DNA of 33,505 bases from Paracoccaceae bacterium (GTDB taxonomy: Bacteria > Pseudomonadota > Alphaproteobacteria > Rhodobacterales > Rhodobacteraceae): assembly GCA_021648225.1 (NCBI GenBank), contig JAKITE010000017.1:1-33505 (forward strand), read 5' to 3'. The notes beneath the pieces are model-generated. The model did no database searches. It worked only from the letters and a program-made list of their open reading frames with translations, and was not told where the DNA came from. Within the stretch, counting starts at the first letter, position 1, and the number at the start of each line of letters is the position of its first letter. Of this stretch, positions 24,152-32,105 are shown one piece after another. The translations under genes and the position numbers were made by a program.

Positions 24152-24630
24152 GATGTTTCCCCCCGCATTTCAGCCGCCGCCGCCATAACCGAGCGGATGA
24201 TTTTGTCATAGCCTGTGCAACGACACAGGTTTCCGGCCAGCCAATAGCGCAATTCTTCCTCGGACGGGTCAGGGTTTTTATCCAGCAATGCCTTGGCTGC
24301 AATCAGAATTCCCGGGGTGCAAACCCCGCATTGCAAGGCCGCACCTTCAAGCAAATGCCGCTGGAGCGGGTGCAGCGCGTCGCCGTTTGCCATGCCTTCA
24401 ATGGTGGTGATCGCGCTGCCCTCGACCTCGGCACCCAGCACCAGACAGGAGCAAACCAAACGATCATCGACTGTAACGCTGCAAGCGCCGCAATCGCCGG
24501 TTCCGCAGCCCTCTTTGGCGCCGGTCAAGCCTAGCTGGTCGCGTAAAACATCCAGCAGGGTTTCATCAGGTTCGCACAGGAATTCAACCGCATCGCCGTT
24601 GATATTTGCGTTTACGTGGATCTTGCTCAT
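24148..24630 (-). CDS. Molybdo-hydroxylase, (2Fe-2S) small subunit
   Basis: A 160-residue electron-transfer subunit with two [2Fe-2S] clusters. The plant-ferredoxin-type cluster uses KEGCGTGDCGACSVTVD with the fourth Cys in RLVCSCLVLG. The second, C-terminal cluster uses LQCGVCTPGILIAA and NLCRCTGYDKI. It passes electrons from the molybdenum centre to the FAD subunit. The genes on both sides overlap by ATGA. Length and layout are normal for the CoxS/XdhC-type subunit. Confidence 0.95.
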   Translation of the reverse strand: MSKIHVNANINGDAVEFLCEPDETLLDVLRDQLGLTGAKEGCGTGDCGACSVTVDDRLVCSCLVLGAEVEGSAITTIEGMANGDALHPLQRHLLEGAALQCGVCTPGILIAAKALLDKNPDPSEEELRYWLAGNLCRCTGYDKIIRSVMAAAAEMRGETS

Positions 24631-25502
24631 AAGGAACCCCCTGCCCGTTGATAAGCGATTTTGGCAGCGCGGCCAGCCAGAACACCGGCGATTTTTCTGC
24701 GAAATCCAGCCGTGCCACGACGATCGTCAATCGGGTTGCACGCATCGGCACAGGCTGCCGACAGCCGGTCCAGCACTGCGCTATCCAGCTTGCTGCCAAC
24801 CAGAATCTCGCCCGCCCCGGCCACCAGTAAAACCGTGGGTGCCACGGCACCAAGCGCCACTATGGCGGATTTTATGGTTCCGTCTGTATTCAGGGTCAGG
24901 TTAACCGCAGCACTTGCCACGGCAATGTCCATTTCGGTGCGCGGAATAAACCGTAAATAGGCATCCCCCGAATTGACCTGCTGTCTGGGCAGGCAAATAT
25001 TGGTGACAATTTCATCTTTTGCCAGACAGGTTTTTCCCGGTGCCACCGGAACATCCTTGACCGCAATTTCACGCGCACCAGCCGGACCAAGGGTCTCAAC
25101 CCACGCGCCCGCCGCCACCAGCGCCGGAACCGCATCAGCGGCTGGCGAGGCATTGCAAAGGTTGCCAGCCATGGTGGCACGGCCCTGAACCTGGGTTGAG
25201 CCGATCAGTTCCATCGCCTCTACCACACCTGGCCATTCGGCCAGAAGGCCTGCATGTTCGCCTAGTTCTGCACCGGATACCGCTACGCCAATCCGGATTT
25301 GGGCATCCGATATAACAATATCTTTGACACCCGGTATTGCTTTGATATTAATCAATAAATCCGGCTCCACCAGCCCGAGCTTCAGCTGAACCAGAACATC
25401 CGTGCCACCGGCCAGAACCATGCTTTTGCCTTGTTCGGACCCGAGCAAGTCAACCGCCTGCGCAAAACTGTCTACACCCATATATCGCATGAAAAACCTC
25501 AT
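24627..25502 (-). CDS. Molybdo-hydroxylase, FAD-binding medium subunit
   Basis: A 291-residue FAD subunit, first gene of the operon. The FAD-binding motifs are MVLAGGTDVLVQLKLG (about residues 28-43) and the GRATMAGNLCNASPAADAVPAL segment, and FIPRTEMDIAVASAAV follows in the second domain. It takes electrons from the iron-sulfur subunit to the external acceptor. I use the ATG at 25502, behind AGGTGA. ATGs at 25490 (MRYMGVDSF, closer to the family start) and 25481 are possible. Upstream lies a nested palindrome. Confidence 0.94.
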   Translation of the reverse strand: MRFFMRYMGVDSFAQAVDLLGSEQGKSMVLAGGTDVLVQLKLGLVEPDLLINIKAIPGVKDIVISDAQIRIGVAVSGAELGEHAGLLAEWPGVVEAMELIGSTQVQGRATMAGNLCNASPAADAVPALVAAGAWVETLGPAGAREIAVKDVPVAPGKTCLAKDEIVTNICLPRQQVNSGDAYLRFIPRTEMDIAVASAAVNLTLNTDGTIKSAIVALGAVAPTVLLVAGAGEILVGSKLDSAVLDRLSAACADACNPIDDRRGTAGFRRKIAGVLAGRAAKIAYQRAGGSL

Positions 25503-25517
25503 AGTGTTTCACCTGAC

Positions 25518-25551
25518 TTTGGGCGTCAAAACCGGTTTACGCAAGCCCAAA
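25518..25551. promoter_or_regulatory. Nested palindrome before the molybdo-hydroxylase operon
   Basis: TTTGGGC (25518-25524) and GCCCAAA (25545-25551) are exact reverse complements, and between them lies the perfect palindrome AAACCGGTTT (25529-25538). The block sits 16-49 bp upstream of the FAD-subunit start. It could be a regulator site or an mRNA leader hairpin. No known regulator consensus is assigned. Confidence 0.45.
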
Positions 25552-25674
25552 TCCAAATATTTCGGTGGTTTTTTTAGATGAAAATACGACCAAATCGCTG
25601 CCGTAGAAAAGCCACAATTTTCGTTATTATAAGCTATATCAAAAGATATTGCATAAAAAAATACGTAGGAATGG

Positions 25675-25703
25675 TTGAAAACCAGTATTTTTGACTGTAG
25701 CAT
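25675..25703 (+). promoter_or_regulatory. Possible promoter of the rhodanese-LysM operon
   Basis: TTGAAA (25675-25680) and TAGCAT (25698-25703) are separated by 17 bp, in an AT-rich divergent region (25503-25779). The start would be near 25710, about 70 nt before the rhodanese start codon. Confidence 0.35.
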
Positions 25704-25779
25704 TAGTTTGATATTTTGCTGGGGTTTAGAAAAAGCTCATCTTTTCCCGAACATCGAAAAACATGGGGGACTGTTTTGT

Positions 25780-26415
25780 ATGACACGGTTTAAGATCATC
25801 GCATTTGTGATTGCCGGAATCTTGTCCGCAACGCCGATTGTTGCGCAAGAAGTCTGGATAACGCCCGAATTGCCATTCATGGAACTTGAGATTGGCGAAG
25901 ATTTTATCGTGATTGAACGCAATCAAGATAATTCTGCGGTTATTGCTGCAGCTTTTGCCAAAACCTCACGTCCCTGCCCGCCATTTTGCGTGAACCCCAT
26001 GTCCGCCGGTGAAGGGGTAGAAACCGTTGGTGAAGTTGAGTTATTGGCATTTCTGGAAGACAATGTTCAGGTCAATAACGGGTATCTGGTCGATTCTCGA
26101 ACCGCCAATTTTTATCGGGCCGGCACTATCCCTGGCTCTATTAATCTGCCGTTTAATCTGTTTACCCCGTCTGCTGATAATCCGTTTTTGATCCCGATGC
26201 TAACCCAATTGGGCGGGGTTTTGCAAACCAGCGGGGAATGGGATTTTTCAAATTCTCCAAAGCTAATGTTGTTTTGCAACGGCCCGTGGTGCGGGCAATC
26301 TCCACGCGCAATCAAAAACTTGATGTCGCTGGGATATCCTGCTGAAAAAATTTCGTATTATCGGGGCGGAATGCAGAATTGGTTAATGTTGGGATTAACC
26401 GTTCATGTCCCATAA
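25780..26415 (+). CDS. Exported rhodanese-domain protein with extra cysteines
   Basis: A 211-residue protein with a signal peptide (MTRFKIIAFVIAGILSATPIVAQ, cleavage after residue 23) and so probably periplasmic. A rhodanese domain covers about residues 85-208: YLVDSRTANFYRAGTIPGSINLP is the typical CH2A region, LMLFCNGPWCGQSPRAI the active-site loop with catalytic Cys166, and YYRGGMQNW the closing strand. Besides Cys166 there is Cys171 in the loop and a CPPFC pair (Cys66 and Cys70) before the domain, a motif I recall from uncharacterised rhodanese proteins. Sulfur transfer or a redox role at cysteine is likely. It starts after GGGGGA and is followed 45 bp later by the LysM gene. Confidence 0.88.
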   Translation: MTRFKIIAFVIAGILSATPIVAQEVWITPELPFMELEIGEDFIVIERNQDNSAVIAAAFAKTSRPCPPFCVNPMSAGEGVETVGEVELLAFLEDNVQVNNGYLVDSRTANFYRAGTIPGSINLPFNLFTPSADNPFLIPMLTQLGGVLQTSGEWDFSNSPKLMLFCNGPWCGQSPRAIKNLMSLGYPAEKISYYRGGMQNWLMLGLTVHVP

Positions 26416-26460
26416 ATTATAAGTAAATCAAAGCTTTAACCCTTTTAACGGAGGAGGAAA

Positions 26461-27306
26461 ATGAAGCTTATGTTTGAAAGAAAATCATTTTATGTAGTGC
26501 CTGTTTTGGCGTTGAGTATTGGTGCGGGCAGTGCAATTGCCAACCCAAACCTAACAGAAGCACCCCCCACGAGCCCGGTCTTTATCGGCCTTGAATTTGC
26601 CCAGACCAGTGTTGATGATCTGGGTGAATCTGACCTTCGGCGTATTAATTTTTATACCGGCCGCGCCCTTGAATCATTGGCGGTTCTGGCTGACCAAGAC
26701 GCGCTGGCGACCAACGCGGGGGCTGCGGTTTCATCAAATTCGGTTGACGACCTTCGCAATGCAATAAAGCGGCTGATTGATGCCGGAAAACGGTCCGGCA
26801 TCAATCAGGATGATCTGGCCGATTATTTTGCGCTGGCGGTTGAAGAACGCTTTAACGATGCGGTGCCGCTGGCAGTTCAGGATGCTTCGGGCGAAATTGA
26901 CACCCGCACGCTTTTTGCCGGAATTGTCGGGCGTATCAAATTTGCCGAGGAACGGCAGGTGGATGTTGATTATCTGGCATTACTGGATGCCGAAAGTGCC
27001 GATCTTGATCTGGGCCTTTCAAATGAACCCGCCGAAGCACAAGTTGCCGAGGTTGAGATAACCCCGACCGGGCCGGTTTTGCGCGACGATGCCGATGCAG
27101 CAACCCGTGCCATTATCGGACGGGTTGTTGTTGATGGCGATGTCTGGCGTATTCAGGTTGTTACCGGCGATTCGCTGGCGACATTTGCCTCGGCAATTTA
27201 CGGGGATTCCCTGGCCTATCGCCAGATTTTTGCCGCCAACCAGAACATTTTAACCAACCCGAATACCATCAGCGTTGGTCAGGTTCTGACCATTCCCAAG
27301 CCCTAA
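26461..27306 (+). CDS. Exported LysM-domain protein
   Basis: A 281-residue protein with a signal peptide (cleavage near residue 27, SAIA-NP) and a C-terminal LysM domain at about residues 228-281: WRIQVVTGDSLATFASAIYG, then QIFAANQNILTNPNTISVGQVLTIP. LysM binds the glycan chains of peptidoglycan. The central part (residues 45-215) is acidic and helical (VDDLRNAIKRLIDAGKRSG) with no enzyme motif visible, so it may be a scaffold. The ribosome site GGAGGAGG is very strong. It probably belongs to one transcript with the rhodanese gene, which points to a shared envelope role. Confidence 0.87.
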   Translation: MKLMFERKSFYVVPVLALSIGAGSAIANPNLTEAPPTSPVFIGLEFAQTSVDDLGESDLRRINFYTGRALESLAVLADQDALATNAGAAVSSNSVDDLRNAIKRLIDAGKRSGINQDDLADYFALAVEERFNDAVPLAVQDASGEIDTRTLFAGIVGRIKFAEERQVDVDYLALLDAESADLDLGLSNEPAEAQVAEVEITPTGPVLRDDADAATRAIIGRVVVDGDVWRIQVVTGDSLATFASAIYGDSLAYRQIFAANQNILTNPNTISVGQVLTIPKP

Positions 27307-27315
27307 GCAAAGGCC

Positions 27316-28629
27316 CTAGCGAATATTTTGCAACAAGGGCAGAAACTGGCCCATATTCGGCCCGTGCGGCAGGCCCGTCAATGCCAGACGCAGCGGCATA
27401 AACAGTTGTTTGCCCTTGCGGCCTGTGGCGTCTTTCACGGTATTTGTCCAGCCTTTCCAAGTGGTTGCATCATGGGGCGCAGGTGGTAACAACGCCATGG
27501 CTGTGCTGATAAATTCTTTGTCTTCATCAGCGATTACCGGATTAGCGCCATTTTTGCAAATACCCCACCATTGCGAAATATCAGCGGTTTTGTTGATATT
27601 TTCGCGAATGGCCAGCCAGAATTCTTCAGCCAGATCATCCGGCACACCGGCGATTTTCAATGCTTCGGCCATTTGCCCGGCAGATCGGCTGTGCAGCAAT
27701 TTTGCGGTTAGCGGCACAAGATCGTTTTCGTCAAATTTTGTTGGGGATGCGCCAAAATTCGACATCTCGAATCCCGCACATATCGGCGCCATATCATCGT
27801 GCAATTCCACCGGATCGGATGACCCTAACCGCGCCATCAGCGAAATAATCGCCATGGGTTCAATGCCGTTGGCACGAAAATCTCGCAGGCTCAGGCTGCC
27901 GAGCCGTTTTGACAATGCCTCGCCTTGCGGGCCGGTCAGCATCGAATGATGGGCAAAATCGGGCATCTCGCCCCCGATGGCATTGATGATCTGAATTTGG
28001 GTTGCCGTATTGGTCACATGGTCCAACCCCCTGACAACATTGGTTATTTTCATATCGGTATCATCAACGACCGAGGCCAGCGTATATAAAACCTGCCCGT
28101 CAGCGCGGATAAGCACCGGATCGGAAAGGCTGGCGGCATCAATGCTTTGCGGCCCTAAAATTCCGTCGTCCCATTCAATGCGGGTATGATCCAGCTTGAA
28201 CCGCCAATAGCTGCCGCGTTCAGCCCGCAAAGCATCCTTTTCAGCCTCTGACAATGCCAGCGCCGCACGGTCATAAACCGGCGGCTTGCCCATGTTAAGC
28301 TGTTTTTTCCGTTTAAGATCAAGCTCTACGGGGGATTCAAAACATTCATATAACCGCCCTGCCTCGCGCAATTGTTGTGCCACCTCGCCGTAACGGTCAA
28401 GGCGCAAGGATTGGGTCTCAACCCTGTCCCAGACAATCCCCAGCCATGTCAGGTCTTCTTTGATGGCCGCCACATATTCGGGTTTTGAGCGCACCGGGTC
28501 TGTATCGTCAATGCGCAAAATAAACTCGCCACCAGCTTGCCGTGCAATCAGATAGTTAAACAGCGCCGGACGCAGGTTTCCGATGTGCAAATAGCCGGTT
28601 GGCGAGGGGGCAAAGCGGGTGATGGTCAT
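27316..28629 (-). CDS. gltX: Glutamyl-tRNA synthetase
   Basis: Charges tRNA with glutamate. The 437-residue class I enzyme has the HIGH-type motif PSPTGYLHIGNLRPALFN at the N-terminus, the substrate-binding RIDDTDPVRSKPEYVAAI, and a KMSKS variant, ALSKRLGS, near residue 240. Lacking an unusual domain, it fits the shorter branch; alphaproteobacteria often have two GluRS paralogues, one charging tRNA-Gln with Glu for amidation by GatCAB, and which one this is cannot be told. It is convergent with the LysM gene (9-bp gap). Confidence 0.95.
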   Translation of the reverse strand: MTITRFAPSPTGYLHIGNLRPALFNYLIARQAGGEFILRIDDTDPVRSKPEYVAAIKEDLTWLGIVWDRVETQSLRLDRYGEVAQQLREAGRLYECFESPVELDLKRKKQLNMGKPPVYDRAALALSEAEKDALRAERGSYWRFKLDHTRIEWDDGILGPQSIDAASLSDPVLIRADGQVLYTLASVVDDTDMKITNVVRGLDHVTNTATQIQIINAIGGEMPDFAHHSMLTGPQGEALSKRLGSLSLRDFRANGIEPMAIISLMARLGSSDPVELHDDMAPICAGFEMSNFGASPTKFDENDLVPLTAKLLHSRSAGQMAEALKIAGVPDDLAEEFWLAIRENINKTADISQWWGICKNGANPVIADEDKEFISTAMALLPPAPHDATTWKGWTNTVKDATGRKGKQLFMPLRLALTGLPHGPNMGQFLPLLQNIR

Positions 28630-28740
28630 GGTTTTGATCCGTTCGGAAATTTCTTTGCGCTGTCTTACATGCCATTGATATGCAGGGGCAAGGCTGGCGT
28701 TAATTTATAGGGGTAATGCTGCGATTCCAGTGTAATTTTT

Positions 28741-28762
28741 CTATAAGTTTTCTATAAGTTTT
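28741..28762. repeat. Two tandem 11-bp repeats upstream of gltX
   Basis: CTATAAGTTTT occurs twice in direct tandem (28741-28751 and 28752-28762), about 110-130 bp upstream of the gltX start. Each unit is close to one helical turn, so the same face of DNA would be presented twice. The stretch 28630-28793 between nadE and gltX is AT-rich and holds no gene; the repeat may be part of the gltX promoter. Confidence 0.5.
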
Positions 28763-28793
28763 CCATATGCCGCGCAAAAGTTAACAAAACCAC

Positions 28794-30452
28794 CTAAGAA
28801 CCGTCGCGCCAGCGATTAACAATCGGATAGCGGCGATCCAGCCAAAACGCCTTCAGGGTCAGCCTTGTGCCCGGCGCGGATTGAAAGCGTTTATGTTCGG
28901 AAATATAAATCAGGTGTTCGACCCGTTTGACGGTGGCACGATCATGGCCCATTGCCACAACATCAGCCACGGATTTATCATGGTCGATCAGGGCCTCCAG
29001 AACCTCATCAAGCACCACATATTCCGGCAGACTGTCGCTGTCTTTCTGGTTGTCGCGCAATTCCGCTGTTGGCGGTTTGTCGATGACATTTGGCAAAATC
29101 ACCTGCCCCGCCGGACCCATCATCCATTCACGATGATTGTTATTTCTCCAGCGGCAGGTTTCGAACACGCGGGTTTTATACAGGTCTTTGATCGGGTTAA
29201 ACCCGCCTGCCATATCGCCGTAAATGGTGGCATAGCCCACCGCCACCTCGGATTTATTGCCGGTGGTCAGCAACATAGAACCAAATTTGTTGGACATCGC
29301 CATCAATAACAGCCCGCGCAGGCGCGACTGGATGTTTTCTTCGGTAACGTCGGCTTCCATGCCATCAAACAGCGGCGCAAGGGTTTTGGTAATGGCCAGC
29401 CTGCCCGCCGCAATCGAAACGGTGTTTAATTCACAGCCCAGCGCCTTGGCAACATGGCTGGCGTCCTCAAGCGATTCCTGGCTGGTATATTCGGATGGCA
29501 GCATCACACAGCGCACGTTTTGCGGCCCCAGCGCATCAACGGCAATGGTGGCCACAATCGCCGAATCAACCCCGCCCGAAAGGCCCAGCAGCACTTTTTC
29601 AAAGCCGGTTTTGGCCATGTAATCGCGCAGCGCCATGACCATGCAGCGGTAATCCTGCTCCCATTCATCGCCGTGAATGTCGCGTTCTCCCTGCATCGCC
29701 TGCCAACCGTTTTTATTGCGGGTAAATTCAACGGTGGTAATATTTTCTTCGAAAACCGGCATTTGCACCGCCAGATCCCCGCTGGCATTCAAAACAAAGG
29801 TGCCGCCATCAAAAACCTGATCATCCTGACCACCCACCATATTCAGGTAAACCAGTGGCAGGCCGGTCTCGATCACGCGCGAAACCATCAGCCCGATCCG
29901 CAGGTCGTGTTTGTTACGGCGATAGGGCGAACCATTGGGAATAAGCAGGATTTCCGCGCCGGTTTCAGCCATGGTTTCGGCAACATCCTGATGCCATGCA
30001 TCCTCGCATATTGGCGCGCCAATCCGCACGCCATTGACATTAAACGGGCCGGATATAGCCCCGCTTTCAAACAGGCGCTGTTCGTCAAATACGTCTTCAT
30101 TGGGCAGGTGGTGTTTGCGCGCCACCACATTAACCTTGCCATCCTGCAACAGGAAATAAGCGTTATATAACAAGCTGTTCTCATTCAGTGGCGCGCCGAT
30201 TGCCACGGCAGGGCCATCAGCGCAATCCTTGGCCAGCTGTGCCAGATGTGCGGCTGCATCCGCCTGAAAGGCCGGTTTCAGTATCAAATCCTGGGTCTGG
30301 TATCCGGTCAGAAACATTTCCGGCAGGGCCAGCAGGTCTGCGCCTGCATCCCTGGCCTTTTGATGGGCAGACAATGCTTTGGCTGCATTGCCGGAAATAT
30401 CGCCAACCGTCGGGTTAAGCTGTGCCAATGTGATGCGGAATTGATCGGGCAT
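28794..30452 (-). CDS. nadE: Glutamine-dependent NAD+ synthetase
   Basis: Last step of NAD synthesis: amidation of deamido-NAD using glutamine and ATP. The 552-residue protein fuses a nitrilase-type glutaminase to the synthetase. The glutaminase triad is visible: Glu in LLALPEMFLTGYQ, Lys in VVARKHHLPNEDVF and Cys in RIGAPICEDAWHQD. The synthetase half has LLGLSGGVDSAIVATIA (P-loop for AMP) and TTGNKSEVAVGYATIYGDMAGGFNPIKDLYKT. The ATG at 30452 (MPDQFRITLAQLNPTVGD) is the family start and has AAGGA 5' to it. The frame stays open to 30617 but that part is unlike the family. Confidence 0.96.
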   Translation of the reverse strand: MPDQFRITLAQLNPTVGDISGNAAKALSAHQKARDAGADLLALPEMFLTGYQTQDLILKPAFQADAAAHLAQLAKDCADGPAVAIGAPLNENSLLYNAYFLLQDGKVNVVARKHHLPNEDVFDEQRLFESGAISGPFNVNGVRIGAPICEDAWHQDVAETMAETGAEILLIPNGSPYRRNKHDLRIGLMVSRVIETGLPLVYLNMVGGQDDQVFDGGTFVLNASGDLAVQMPVFEENITTVEFTRNKNGWQAMQGERDIHGDEWEQDYRCMVMALRDYMAKTGFEKVLLGLSGGVDSAIVATIAVDALGPQNVRCVMLPSEYTSQESLEDASHVAKALGCELNTVSIAAGRLAITKTLAPLFDGMEADVTEENIQSRLRGLLLMAMSNKFGSMLLTTGNKSEVAVGYATIYGDMAGGFNPIKDLYKTRVFETCRWRNNNHREWMMGPAGQVILPNVIDKPPTAELRDNQKDSDSLPEYVVLDEVLEALIDHDKSVADVVAMGHDRATVKRVEHLIYISEHKRFQSAPGTRLTLKAFWLDRRYPIVNRWRDGS

Positions 30453-30483
30453 TTTGATGTCCTTGGCTGGATTTACCAACCGG

Positions 30484-30511
30484 ATTACACCCCCGCCACC
30501 GAGCTTGACAA
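30484..30511 (-). promoter_or_regulatory. Probable nadE promoter
   Basis: On the minus strand TTGTCA (30511-30506) and TGTAAT (30489-30484), spaced 16 bp, precede nadE. Each box matches the sigma-70 consensus at 5 of 6 bases. The start would be about 25 nt upstream of the nadE ATG. Confidence 0.5.
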
Positions 30512-30553
30512 GAGCGGCGCACGCGGGAATGCGCACCATTGTGTAAAAAACCA

Positions 30554-30582
30554 TTGTCAGACCCGACAGATGGCCATAATAT
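30554..30582 (+). promoter_or_regulatory. Probable promoter of the MORN-repeat gene
   Basis: TTGTCA (30554-30559) and TAATAT (30577-30582) are separated by 17 bp and lie 36 nt upstream of an AGGAG ribosome site (30619-30623). It diverges from the nadE promoter. Confidence 0.5.
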
Positions 30583-30633
30583 TCGACAAACAAGGTAAGC
30601 CCTTGAAAATACAACAACAGGAGTCCGATTCTT

Positions 30634-32070
30634 TTGCCAGATCGGGAACATATTTTGAAAAATAGTCTTTTACTAAGTTCTGCCGCCTTTATCTTTGTTG
30701 CATTGGCTACACCCGGGTTTTCGCAATCCGGGGAAATTCAGGTCAAACAATATGATACTGGCGGCATCTACGAAGGTGAGTTTCTGGATGGCAAACAACA
30801 CGGGCAAGGCACCTATCGCCTGCCCAACGGTTATGAATATTCCGGCCAATGGGTCGAGGGCCGTATTGAGGGCATCGGCGTTGCGCGTTTTCCCAACGGG
30901 TCAATCTATGAAGGTGAATTCCTGAACGGTCGCCCCGAGGGCACCGGTAAAATCACTTTTTCCGATGGCGGCACCTATGAAGGCAGCTGGGTTGATGGCA
31001 AAATCAGCGGATCAGGCATAGCAGAATATGCCAATGGCGTGGTTTATACCGGCGAATTCGCCAATGCGGTGCATCACGGGGTTGGCACCATGACCAGCCC
31101 GAATGGCTATATATTTGAGGGCGACTGGGAAGACGGCACCAAACACGGCATAGGCAAAATCACCTATCCTGACGGCGCGATCTATGAAGGCGACATCGTG
31201 CGCGGCGTGCGCGAAGGCCAGGGCAGCCTGACCTTGCCTGACGGCGTTACTTATGTTGGCGCGTGGCAAAACGGCCAGATCAATGGCGAAGGTATTTTAA
31301 TTCAGGCCAATGGTGATCGTTATGAAGGCACCATGGTTAATGGCCAGCGCGAAGGCAGCGGCGTGGCGATTTATGCCTCGGGTGACCGGTACGAGGGCGA
31401 ATTTCTGGCGGATCAACGCAGCGGCAATGGCACCTTTACCGGCGCTGACGGGTATCAATATACCGGCGTCTGGGTGGCTGGCCGCATCGAGGGCGCAGGC
31501 GAGGTTACCTATCCCGACGGGTCGGTATATGTGGGCGAATTCCAGAATGATGTGGCCCATGGCACTGGCAAAATCACCTATGCGGACGGATCATCCTATG
31601 AAGGCGAATGGTCAAACGGCGTGATCGAGGGCGCAGGCATTGCCCGTTATGAAAACGGTCTGGTCTATGAAGGCCAGTTCCAGAACGCCAAAAACCACGG
31701 CACCGGCACCATGACCTATCAGGACGGATACCAATATACCGGCGAATGGAAAGACGGGTTGCGCGACGGCCAAGGCATTGCCACCTATTCCGACGGTACC
31801 GAATATACCGGTGGCTTTGTTGCCGGACAGCGCGACGGGATTGGCAAAATAACCATGCCGGACGGGTTTGTCTATGAAGGTGCATGGTCTGCGGGCGAAA
31901 TTGATGGCGAAGGCACCGCCACCTATCCCAATGGAGATATTTACCAAGGCTTTTTTGAAAAAGGCCAACGGCAAGGCCAAGGCATAATGTTATACGCCAA
32001 TGGCGAAGAATATAACGGTTTCTGGAACAATGGTGCGCCTAGCACCGAGGCTGAAGCGGCAGGGAATTAG
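30634..32070 (+). CDS. Secreted MORN-repeat protein (18 full repeats plus a partial one)
   Basis: A 478-residue protein with a signal peptide (hydrophobic SLLLSSAAFIFVALA, cleavage near GFSQ) followed almost entirely by 23-residue MORN repeats: residues 44-457 are 18 complete units of the form YxGxWxxGxxxGxGxxxYxdG, and 458-478 a truncated nineteenth. Such arrays fold as a long beta-hairpin stack and serve as scaffolds or lipid/protein binding surfaces; no enzyme domain is attached. The array looks like a 9-unit block duplicated once (residues 44-250 and 251-457). No ATG is present: TTG at 30634 lies 10 nt after AGGAG; TTG at 30655 (MKNSLLLSS) would give a more typical signal peptide. Confidence 0.88.
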   Translation: MPDREHILKNSLLLSSAAFIFVALATPGFSQSGEIQVKQYDTGGIYEGEFLDGKQHGQGTYRLPNGYEYSGQWVEGRIEGIGVARFPNGSIYEGEFLNGRPEGTGKITFSDGGTYEGSWVDGKISGSGIAEYANGVVYTGEFANAVHHGVGTMTSPNGYIFEGDWEDGTKHGIGKITYPDGAIYEGDIVRGVREGQGSLTLPDGVTYVGAWQNGQINGEGILIQANGDRYEGTMVNGQREGSGVAIYASGDRYEGEFLADQRSGNGTFTGADGYQYTGVWVAGRIEGAGEVTYPDGSVYVGEFQNDVAHGTGKITYADGSSYEGEWSNGVIEGAGIARYENGLVYEGQFQNAKNHGTGTMTYQDGYQYTGEWKDGLRDGQGIATYSDGTEYTGGFVAGQRDGIGKITMPDGFVYEGAWSAGEIDGEGTATYPNGDIYQGFFEKGQRQGQGIMLYANGEEYNGFWNNGAPSTEAEAAGN

Positions 32071-32105
32071 TATTGCAAACACAGGATCCAGCGATGCCTA
32101 CAGGA

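Noticed and set aside
30453..30617. A 55-codon N-terminal extension of nadE.
   Set aside because: The extension contains the likely nadE promoter and does not look like the family, whereas MPDQFRITLAQLNP is the normal N-terminus and has its own ribosome site.
30763..32004. Regular DNA repeats at about 69-bp spacing, suggestive of a CRISPR or satellite array.
   Set aside because: The period of 69 bp is 23 codons and follows the MORN protein repeat; the reading frame is intact throughout and there are no constant direct repeats separated by unrelated spacers.
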